Source: Leptidea sinapis
Lineage: Eukaryota; Arthropoda; Insecta; Lepidoptera; Pieridae
Direction: 5' to 3'
Assembly: GCF_905404315.1 (NCBI RefSeq)
Contig: NC_066281.1
Location: forward strand, 12,800,001 to 12,864,000
DNA: 64,000 nt
Below the pieces are notes generated by a model. The model was not told where the DNA came from and did no database searches. It worked only from the letters and a program-made list of their open reading frames with translations. Of the stretch, positions 54,713 through 62,762 are shown in pieces; within the stretch, counting starts at the first letter, position 1; every line of letters starts with the position of its first letter. The position numbers were made by a program, and so were the translations under genes.

Positions 54713-56156
54713 GTGTTGATGACATCCAATAACGTACAACTGCAGTTTATCACACGAGAAAATTTAGGAGACATAGCATTATTAATTGGACAGCCAGTCA
54801 TAAATAATGAAAAAGTTATTTTGAGTGTATCAAAAGATGGTGCATTTTTCAAAAAGGTAACAGTTACTAATTTAAATCTTATCGACACAATTGAAGAAGC
54901 GTTATTTTTCAGAGTTTTAGTAGCCGAAGATACTGAAGTCCCGATCGGAAGCAGCCTCGTGAGTGTGTACGTAGCCAATCCACCTCCTGGAAATTTGAGC
55001 ACAAAACCGAGACAATACAGCTTAAATGGAGTCGTGTATGCTCTTGGACGAGGAATTTTACGGGAAGGCAAGGGCTACATCAAAGTCTGTAACATCGGGG
55101 CTCAGCCGATAATGTGGAAAAAGGATGAGACGATCACTAGAGCGGAGAGGTGCGACATTGCGCCAGAGGTGAGCGCAAATACTTTTTTAGTGAATAGTGG
55201 CGAGGAGAGTGATATAGGTGGTGTAAAACTTGATGATATTGGTCATAATATGTGTGACGGAGATAAAAATAAATTATATCAACTTTTGTTTATGTATTCG
55301 GATTGTTTTGCGAGTACTGTCAAAGAGATAGGCGTTACGCATTTAAAGCAAATGGAAATAAAACTTACAAGTGATATTCCTATAAATAGAAAACCTTACC
55401 GTTTAGCTCATATGGAGAGAGAAGTAGTAGCTAGGAAAATTAACGAGATGTTAGAGGGCAATATTATTAGGGAATCATCATCAGAATATGCTTCGCCAAT
55501 CATTTTAGTTCGCAAGAAAAATGGCGATTATCGTTTGTGTGTATATATATATAGGTCGTTGAACTCGATAACCGTTAAGGAATGTTTTCCTCTCCCACAT
55601 ATAGATGACCAGTTGTCAAAGCTAGCCAATAAGAAAATATTTACAAATCTAGATTTATTTTCTGGTTACCATCATATTAAAATTCATCCAGATTCTATAA
55701 ATAAAAACTGCTTTCATAACACCGGACAGGTTATACGAATTTTTGAGGTTACCCTTTGGTTTGGCAAATGCACCGTCAGTTTTTATTCAAAAATTTGTAC
55801 GAATGGTGGGTAGTGATGAAATTATTTGCTTCATGGATGACATTTTACGGTCAACAGTTGACGATTCTGTGGGTTTAGAGTTATTAGAAAAAGTATTTTG
55901 TAAATTACGACAAAGTCACATGAAACTGAATGTGCGTAAGTGTTCATTTTTAAAGTCTAGTGTTTTATTTTTAGGACTCGAAATTAGTAGTGAAGGAATA
56001 AAACCAGGAGATCATAAAATTGCGGCCGTTTCAAAATTTAATCAACCAAATAATTTACATGAATTGAGACAATTTTAAGGGTTGTGTAGCTATTTTAGAA
56101 AATTCGTTAAAAATTTTGCGATTTTAGCTAAGCCTCTTAGTGGTCATGAACAGATG
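54713..56156 (+). pseudogene. Gypsy-A reverse transcriptase and start of RNase H lead-in
   Basis: A 366-codon frame carries KPYRLAHMEREVVARKINEM, SSSEYASPIILVRKKNGDYR, FPLPHIDDQLSKLANKKIFT and NLDLFSGYHHIKIHPDSINK. A one-base shift in the A-run near 55705 moves RT to another frame (55743-56078) with RLPFGLANAPSVFIQKFVRM and ICFMDDILRSTVDDS. The catalytic box is F-M-D-D. A TAA at 56076-56078 follows LHELRQF. Then GLCSYFRKFVKNFAILAKPL leads into RNase H and is cut by the gypsy-B LTR. Confidence 0.8.
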
Positions 56157-56531
56157 TTTAGAGACTGAGCGTTTGGCAATTAAATAAAACAACTGCTTGA
56201 CTGTGAGGAATATGTGGAAGATATATGGAAGATATGATTTATTATTATTTTTTTTTTTTTTTTGCGCCCAAGCAAGGGAATGGGCTACCCTCCGGGATAA
56301 CGACGGGAGGGAGGTGGTGAATGCTCATGCATACCAACGCAGCCTAAGTCTGCGTTGGTTATGTGGGACTCACGTGAAACCTAGGTGCCTACCCACTAAA
56401 CACCACCTGCAGTTGGCTTTGGGCAGGTGCCCTCTAAGCCTTCATCGAAGGCGACCTTCTCATGGGGAGAGAGAGGCGCAAGCGGCACTCCCTATGGAGT
56501 TTCCGCTGGGATATTGCACAGAGGGTGCTAT

Positions 56532-58337
56532 CTAATTGGGACTAGTCACATCAGAAGGATGATCACAAAATAGAGGTGAGTGCGTCTGATTGTCCCCGGA
56601 TGCCAAGAGGCGTTCCAGGTCAGACGATAGTTTGTTAGGGGGATCGGAGAGGGCGTGTCTGGGCCTCCTGACTTGATGACGTGAAGGAGGGGAGGCGGTA
56701 TAATCCGCTACCTCCTTAATCAAGGGATTTGGGTGATTGTCTGAGGACTTAAAGAAAGTTTCAGACAAGCACTTAAGGTGTTGTTGGATGGTGGGGAGCT
56801 CTAAGTCCCGGTGAAGGTCTGCGTTTCTAACACACCAGTGGGCATTGACAGCCTTACGGCAGAAAATGGATTGAACTGTTTGTAATTTGTCTATAATATT
56901 GGGTTTCGCATGAGCGAAAACTGGAGCGGCGTAAGTCAAAACCGGTCGAATGCAAACCTTGAAGAGTGTTCGCTTGTTCCTAAAAGACATTTTACTGTGC
57001 CTACCTAACATACTATTTAGGCGGTACAGATAGAAGCGGGCGGTTCCGGTCACCTTCTTGACGTGAGGCCTGAAGGTGAGTTGGGAGTCGAGGGTCACAC
57101 CCAAGTACTTGGTTGTGGACCTGAAGGGGATAGGGGAGCCTAATAGATGAATGGGTCGATCCCGGCAGAAGCGTCTGCGCTTAAAACGGACTGCGGAGCT
57201 TTTATCCGGGTTGACCTCAATACGCCATTTCCTAAACCAGTCACCTAGCTCATTAACTGAGCGTTGGAGCCTGGAGAGGACTGAAGAAATCTGTTGGGAC
57301 TGGACGTAGAGAGCGGTATCGTCTGCGAAAAGAGAGAGTTGGACTCCATTTCTAGGGATGGGAATATCGTTGGTATACGATATGTATAGAAGTGGTGAGA
57401 GCACTGAGCCCTGTGGTACCCCAGCCGTGAGCAGGCGAGGGGAGGAGAGGACACCTTCGTGTCTGAAACGAAAGGTACGTTTGTGAAGATAAGAAGCTAC
57501 TATGCGGACTAATCGGGATGGGAGGCCTAGAGCGTGGAGTTTATATATTAGGCCTTCGTGCCAGACTTTGTCAAAAGCCTTGGCGACGTCGAAGAAGACA
57601 GCGATTGTCTTCTTACGTTTGGGATAGAACCCGCTGTAGATGTACTCTACAATGCGGTGGACTTGCTGAGGACAAGAGTGTTTAGCACGAAAGCCGAATT
57701 GTTGGTTTATTATTAAGGGAGGGCCGTCCGTTGGAAAGAGATGCTTTCTCATACGGAACAGAATAACCCGTTCAAAGACTTTCCCCATAGCCTTGAGGAG
57801 GCTGATGGGGCGATGGTTGGAGGGGATATTGAGGGGTTTTCCTGGTTTAGGGATCCCTATAACTATGGCCTCTTTCCAAGCGGTTGGAAAGAAGCAGTGG
57901 TCGAGGCAGGCGTTGAAGAGAAGGACAAGAAAGAAGATCACCTGCTCGGGGAAGTGTTTGAGCGCCAGGTTGGAAATACCGTCGGCTCCTGGAGCTTTGC
58001 GAGGTTTTAATCCACGGATGATGGATTTAACCTCCTCTACAGAAGTTGGAATGGGATCGTCGGTGAGAGGCATTGAGTTCAGACGGCTGACCTCATTCTC
58101 CACCGACGCTACGTGGAGGGGTTCGAAAGAAGAAGTGCTGGGTGAGCATTGTGAAGCAATGCTTTCAGCAAAACACTCCGCTTTATCCCTGTCCTCGAAA
58201 GCTGTACTGCCGTCGGGGCGTATCAAAGGCGGAGTGTGGAGTATTGCGTCAGTACGAAGGGCTTTTGCCACTTTGTAATACGCCTGGTGTGAAGGGGATA
58301 TGTTCTCCATGAGTGAATCCCAATTGGAATTCCTCAA
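56532..58337 (-). CDS. J2 ORF2 C-terminal part: reverse transcriptase
   Basis: 601 codons from 58337 to the TAG at 56532-56534. Motifs in order: VKSIIRGLKPRKAPGADGIS, WKEAIVIGIPKPGKPLNIPS, NHRPISLLKAMGKVFERVIL, FGFRAKHSCPQQVHRIVEYI, AVFFDVAKAFDKVWHEGLIY, AGVPQGSVLSPLLYISYTND and the catalytic LSLFADDTALY. The thumb (TKYLGVTLDSQLTFRPHVKK) and C-terminal region follow. No RNase H. The frame can be read back to about 58385, where a one-base indel joins it to the endonuclease frame. Confidence 0.9.
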   Translation of the reverse strand: MRNSNWDSLMENISPSHQAYYKVAKALRTDAILHTPPLIRPDGSTAFEDRDKAECFAESIASQCSPSTSSFEPLHVASVENEVSRLNSMPLTDDPIPTSVEEVKSIIRGLKPRKAPGADGISNLALKHFPEQVIFFLVLLFNACLDHCFFPTAWKEAIVIGIPKPGKPLNIPSNHRPISLLKAMGKVFERVILFRMRKHLFPTDGPPLIINQQFGFRAKHSCPQQVHRIVEYIYSGFYPKRKKTIAVFFDVAKAFDKVWHEGLIYKLHALGLPSRLVRIVASYLHKRTFRFRHEGVLSSPRLLTAGVPQGSVLSPLLYISYTNDIPIPRNGVQLSLFADDTALYVQSQQISSVLSRLQRSVNELGDWFRKWRIEVNPDKSSAVRFKRRRFCRDRPIHLLGSPIPFRSTTKYLGVTLDSQLTFRPHVKKVTGTARFYLYRLNSMLGRHSKMSFRNKRTLFKVCIRPVLTYAAPVFAHAKPNIIDKLQTVQSIFCRKAVNAHWCVRNADLHRDLELPTIQQHLKCLSETFFKSSDNHPNPLIKEVADYTASPPSRHQVRRPRHALSDPPNKLSSDLERLLASGDNQTHSPLFCDHPSDVTSPN

Positions 58338-59404
58338 TTCGGAGAGACGTAACCTAACTTGGCTTTGGAGGAAGTTAGCGCGTGACCTACTGTTGGGTAC
58401 TTGGCGGCTCTTCTGAGAGCTGCATTCTTGGCTCTAATGAGGTTCATGACATCAAGCGGGAGCTTATGGCTGTTAACCTTAACCACCCGCTCGTTGTCAT
58501 GGAGAGCGGACTGCACTGTTTGAGTAAGTGCTTTTACCGTGATGTCAATCTTATCCGTACTATCGAAATAGTTGGACGAGATTGCATACGGTGAATTGTG
58601 GGCATCAAAAGTTGATGCAAGAGACTCCCTATAACCCTCCCAGTTGGTGAGGGTTTTAGGGTGTATGGTGGTAGGAGTGGGGGCATGGGGCCCGAGCTTG
58701 AGGGAGACTGGACGATGGTCGGAGCCCAGGTCATCGAGTGGTTCAATCGCCCTTAAATTAAGAGCGACACCCTTGACCAAGGCGATGTCTAGAATATCGG
58801 GAGAGTGTGCTACGTTATCCGGGTAGTGTGTTGGAGAGATGGGACTTAGGACGTCTAAGTCCATAGACCTAACTAGACGGCGGAGCTTGATGCCATTCCC
58901 GTTTGTGGATAGGCACTTCCAGTCAGTGTGTTTGGAGTTGAAGTCCCCAAACAAGATGACTGAGTCACCTAGAGAGAGGAGAGTCTCAAGGTCGCTCTGG
59001 AGAGGGATCTTGAGAGTAGGGAGGTAGATTGAGGCTATGATCAGCGACGGATGACCTGACATGCCCAACTGGCAGACGGTTGCTTCCATGTTGGTAAGCA
59101 CTGGAGTAGCGATTTGCGAGCAATGAAGGGATTTCTTGTAGTCAATGGCTGTGCCTCCGCCACGACGGTCGTCGGCTCTGCCATTGTGTACAAGAGAGTA
59201 GGAAGGGATCGATAATCCCTTTGAAGCGTCAGGTTTAAGGAATGTTTCTTGGATAAGCAATAGGTCGATGTCCTTATTGCGAACAAATTCCTTAATCTCT
59301 GGGAGGTTGGTGCGCAGGCCGCGCGTATTGAATGAGACAAGGGATAAGCCCTGAGGCTTCACTCGCCCCATGTTCGATGATGAAGCGTTACGCGATTGGG
59401 ACAT
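58334..59404 (-). CDS. J2 ORF2 N-terminal part: APE-type endonuclease
   Basis: 356 codons from ATG 59404, which overlaps the ORF1 stop (TAATG). Motifs: LSLVSFNTRGLRTNL, LLLIQETFLKPDAS (catalytic Glu), RGGGTAIDYKKSL, SVILFGDFNSKHTDW and LGSDHRPVSL. The tail (LPLDVMNLIRAKNAALRRAA) is the linker to RT. The frame ends at TGA 58334-58336 after shifting near 58385; without the shift ORF2 would be one open frame. Confidence 0.9.
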   Translation of the reverse strand: MSQSRNASSSNMGRVKPQGLSLVSFNTRGLRTNLPEIKEFVRNKDIDLLLIQETFLKPDASKGLSIPSYSLVHNGRADDRRGGGTAIDYKKSLHCSQIATPVLTNMEATVCQLGMSGHPSLIIASIYLPTLKIPLQSDLETLLSLGDSVILFGDFNSKHTDWKCLSTNGNGIKLRRLVRSMDLDVLSPISPTHYPDNVAHSPDILDIALVKGVALNLRAIEPLDDLGSDHRPVSLKLGPHAPTPTTIHPKTLTNWEGYRESLASTFDAHNSPYAISSNYFDSTDKIDITVKALTQTVQSALHDNERVVKVNSHKLPLDVMNLIRAKNAALRRAAKYPTVGHALTSSKAKLGYVSPN

Positions 59405-60939
59405 TAGTACAAAGAGTTCACCAGGTCTTGGTGCTCTATCATTGCAACTAGGCGCTCAGCGGGAGACCTAGCTGATTTAAATTTGTTGGCGAGAATGTTG
59501 AATTCTTTAATATCGAATTCTCCATTCTTCAAGAAACTCAGGGGGTTTTGCACTCCTGAGTCTGGTTGCGTAGGTGTTGCCCATCTGCGGCCACTCGGGG
59601 TGACTTGCACAGGGCGGGAATTGACATTTGATGTCTGGGAGACCGGGGCTGCTTGTCTCCAAGAAGTGGAGAGTAAAGGCCCGGTTGTCCTCTTCCTCAG
59701 TTGAGGGAAGTTCGTGCCAGTGGCCGGAGGTGGCCCTGGTTTTGAAGGCTGCTTCTTAGCAGGCTTCGATGTTGAGGGACGAGGGGCGCGGGGACATCCG
59801 CGGTAGTTCGCGGGATGTCCTTCCTGCCCACAAAGGACGCAAGCTGGAGGAGTCTCCGCATCGCGGGTGCGTTTGCACTTCTTTGTTGTGTGTGGCTCTA
59901 GGCACTTGACGCACCTAGGCGGGGCTGAGCAGTTTGCAGGTGCGTGGCCATAAAGCTGGCAGCGATGGCACTGCCCTGGGAAGCCCCTTCTGTGTGGAGC
60001 TTCAACACGGATGTTTGAGAGCCCACATACGATGAGCTCTCTCTTGAAAATTTCCCTCGACTCGGGGACATTGGTGAGGATGACCAGAGCCAATGGGTAT
60101 TTCCTGCCGGATCGGCTGTACATTTTGTGTACAGCCTCGGCCTTGAACCCTTGTTTGGTCAGGTCCTCTAGGATGATCTCACTGGGGAGTTCATATGGGA
60201 CGCCACGTAGGATGGCTTTCACTTTGCGCTCTTCCGGGAGCGCATAGGTGTGATAAGCCACACTCTTATGAGTGAGGAGGCGAGTGAGGACTCGGAAGTC
60301 CTCCGTAGTCGGGACGACTACGCGGATGGCTTCACCCGTGTTTGTGGCTCGGGTGTATTGCACCTTTTTGTCGGCGCAGAGCTGAGCAACATAAGTCCAC
60401 TTTGCCTTGTCTCGTATGAAGATAGGCGGTGGGGGCTTATTAGCAGGGAGGACAGGCGTGCAGCGCGTGGCTGGCTTCATGGAAGAGGTGACAGAGACCT
60501 CGGGCAAGCTAATGTCGAGAGACATTAGAGGGACAGGGGTTACCGCGGAGAGTACGTTGTCCGACGTGGTGGCTGAGCGCTTGGACTGGCGCTTCTTCCT
60601 GGATTGAACCAGTTTGAAAGGTTCTCCAGAGGGACAACGGGAGGTGTTGACAACGGAGCCAGTGACGGTTCCGTTGTCAGAGTCCTCAGAGGAGGACTGG
60701 ACTGGCCGCTTTCGGCCGCAGGAGGCGGAGTCGGAGAACTCCATGTCCTCGGACGCGGGTTTGTGAGCGGAGGGCTCATCGGGGGACGCGGGAGAGTCAG
60801 CAAGGGGCAGACTTGGAGTGTTGACCACGGTGGAGATGATGCTATCGACCAGCGACTGGTCGATATTGATATTTGCGGCTTTGATCAAAGTCGCAATCAG
60901 GACTATGAGGGCGCTGCGAGGGTCCGTTGATGGAGCCAT
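59404..60939 (-). CDS. J2 ORF1: gag-like nucleic-acid-binding protein
   Basis: 511 codons from ATG 60939, intact. The N-terminal third is Ser/Pro-rich with acidic patches and a basic SRKKRQSKRSA stretch near 113-123. Residues 175-315 form the RNA-recognition-like domain found in jockey ORF1 proteins (FIRDKAKWTYVAQLCADKKV ... HRRGFPGQC). Three zinc knuckles follow: C324-C337 (CHRCQLYGHAPANC), C343-C355 and C367-C382. These package element RNA in the related Drosophila elements. Ends TAA 59404-59406, overlapping the ORF2 ATG. Confidence 0.9.
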   Translation of the reverse strand: MAPSTDPRSALIVLIATLIKAANINIDQSLVDSIISTVVNTPSLPLADSPASPDEPSAHKPASEDMEFSDSASCGRKRPVQSSSEDSDNGTVTGSVVNTSRCPSGEPFKLVQSRKKRQSKRSATTSDNVLSAVTPVPLMSLDISLPEVSVTSSMKPATRCTPVLPANKPPPPIFIRDKAKWTYVAQLCADKKVQYTRATNTGEAIRVVVPTTEDFRVLTRLLTHKSVAYHTYALPEERKVKAILRGVPYELPSEIILEDLTKQGFKAEAVHKMYSRSGRKYPLALVILTNVPESREIFKRELIVCGLSNIRVEAPHRRGFPGQCHRCQLYGHAPANCSAPPRCVKCLEPHTTKKCKRTRDAETPPACVLCGQEGHPANYRGCPRAPRPSTSKPAKKQPSKPGPPPATGTNFPQLRKRTTGPLLSTSWRQAAPVSQTSNVNSRPVQVTPSGRRWATPTQPDSGVQNPLSFLKNGEFDIKEFNILANKFKSARSPAERLVAMIEHQDLVNSLY

Positions 60940-61375
60940 ACTGTTGAAGAAGCCTCCCCGCCGAGGGCAGGGAGCAACGGGGGTTGGAAGTGGTAGCGCG
61001 GCTATCCCTAATGGTTAAAGCCGCGAACCGTTGGGAAAGCCCAAGTGCAATGGGATCGGGTCGTCCGGTTTCTCTCAGGTCAGGAGGCCTGAGAAACGCA
61101 CCGGGTCAACGTTAGCCGAGTTAGTTGTCACCGTTAGGTATCCTTCAGCTCAACCGCGATGGCACGCAACTCACTTACTACAACAAAAATTGCTGTAAGC
61201 AAGCTGCGGGCCGGAACGAATTCGACGTAACCAGTCGAACTTGCGTAGTATACGTACTCGTACCACACGTAGCGGAGCTGCGTAGCGTAGCACTGGGCGT
61301 AGCGTGGCGGCGTAGCGGAGCGTGAGCACAGGCGCGTGAAGTAGTCTGCTCGGCGCGGGGGCCGAGACGAGAATG
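60940..61375 (-). other. J2 5' UTR
   Basis: About 435 bp of GC-rich sequence upstream of ORF1. It contains a run of imperfect GCGTAGC words at about 61270-61325 (plus strand). Internal promoter elements would lie here; none can be fixed by eye. Confidence 0.55.
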
Positions 61376-62108
61376 GATTTATTAAAAAGTTACACGATAT
61401 ATATACAAAATCCTTAAAACTAGTTACCCAATTACAATTGTTACTTAAAAAATATTTACAAGTTCAGAAAATACACACCAATACTAGAGCTTACATTTTA
61501 ACCAATAGTAAAACGTTTCCTTCAATAAGATTTGAGAATAATATTATGTGTTCTATCACGCTCTAAAACTAATGCTATCGCAGTTTGTATAAACTCGCGT
61601 CGAACCTCGATCATACGATGTCAATGAGCATTCCGCACCTACGGCTGTTGCTCATTGATTAAAATTGCATGAATAGCGATCGACCCCCGAGTCCCGACGC
61701 TTCATTCGAGGACGCTCGGCCTTGCTGTGCGGTTGTGTAACGCGGAGCATATGACTGATCACGTGAGTATATCTGCGAGCGTCGAGAGAAAGTACGATGC
61801 TTGAAACTTCACTGAGATGACTAAACTGGTGATCTGTATGATTCTATGAGTTGATGTACAGCATTATGAAATGGTTCTTATCAGAGCTAATATTACGTTA
61901 TACAAAATAAAATGTTCTTATCAGAGCTAATACTACATTATAAAAAAATAAAATGTTCTTGTCAGATCGAATCTTTCGGCACACGCTTGTTACAGTTATT
62001 ATGCACGATTACTATTTCTACGATCTATAATGCTACGTTACAAGTTAGATATTAGACATTTGTGTTAATTGATATTATTGGTTGTAGGTGCAGCTACAGG
62101 AGTCCCCT

Positions 62109-62762
62109 TCAAGTGAAACGTACTGGCAACTTGATGAGTCGGCCTGTCCTTGACATTTTGATAGGCTGGGTCGTCAAGTTGTTCGTAGGGTCCGGTAACG
62201 TGGTAGTTTGGGTATTGGTGGTATGTTTGTTAGGTATGGTATCAGTAAGGTTTTGGGTCACTTGTACAGGTAAAGGTAATGAATATAATGTATTGTTATC
62301 TTCAGTTTCATTTAATAAATATGCAGATTTTAAACGTTCGATCGATATGTTTGTTTGTCGACCTGGTAACTGAATGGTATAAACTTTACCGCTTCGTTTG
62401 ATAACACGGTACGGTCCTTCATATGGTGTTTGTAATGGTGGTTTTACTGAATCTATTCTAATAAACACATGACTGCATGTATGTAAGTCTTGATGAACGA
62501 ATATGTGTTTGTTATTACGATGTGAAGTAGGTGAGTGTGGTTTGTTAGCTGCGATATGGGTACGTAACTTATCAACGTAGGTATGATCCAATGAGGTAGA
62601 TGATGTATGTGTGTTTATGTCGAAGAAATCACTTGGTAGACGAAGGTTATAGCCGTATGTTAGTTCGGCGGCGCTAACGCCTGTGTCCGATCGTAGAACT
62701 GAACGCAGGCCTAATAATACGGTTGGTAGTTCATTGACCCATGCAGTTCGTGTTAGGTACAT
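62109..62762 (-). pseudogene. Gypsy-B copy 2 integrase C-terminal part
   Basis: 217 codons. WVNELPTVLLGLRSVLRSDT and GVSAAELTYGYNLRLPSDFF are the end of the integrase core. DHTYVDKLRTHIAANKPHSP, VFIRIDSVKPPLQTPYEGPY, RVIKRSGKVYTIQLPGRQTN and ISIERLKSAYL follow. The Pro/Thr-rich tail ends at 62109, ten bases from the LTR. The DDE active site is missing because of the deletion at its upstream edge. Confidence 0.8.

Larger units (their letters stand above)
50024..56156 (+). mobile_element. Gypsy-A: Ty3/gypsy retrotransposon, plus strand, doubly interrupted
   Basis: The probable LTR start is TGTAACGGGCGGAG at 50024; no second LTR is in the window, so its limits are not fixed. Gag opens at 50289, is split by LINE J1 (50755-54110), resumes at 54120 with two zinc knuckles, and is followed by protease and RT. 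The sequence breaks at 56156 in the RNase H lead-in, where the gypsy-B copy 2 LTR begins. The remainder of pol should lie beyond 64000. Confidence 0.75.
56234..61384 (-). mobile_element. LINE J2 (jockey clade), full length, 9-bp TSD
   Basis: GATTTATTA at 56234-56242 recurs at 61376-61384 and bounds about 5.13 kb. The left end has a run of about 18 T (poly(A) on the minus strand). The element carries a 5' UTR, ORF1 (gag-like, three zinc knuckles) and ORF2 (endonuclease plus RT). Only one frameshift separates endonuclease from RT. High GC against AT-rich surroundings. Inserted in the gypsy-B LTR. Confidence 0.9.
56157..62098 (-). repeat. Gypsy-B copy 2 LTR, split by LINE J2
   Basis: The two parts (56157-56242 and 61376-62098) match the LTRs at 30384 and 34873: TGAGCGTTTGG, ACTGTGAGGAATATGTGGAA, then ACACGATATATATACAAAAT, CGCTCTAAAACTAATGCTAT and GTAACGCGGAGCATATGACT. 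The right edge (GCAGCTACA at 62098) abuts the purine-rich tract, so this is the 3' LTR of a minus-strand element that opens to the right. Confidence 0.85.

Noticed and set aside
59483..60930. Plus-strand frames opposite J2 ORF1 and ORF2
   Set aside because: Shadows of the GC-rich minus-strand coding frames; no independent domain.
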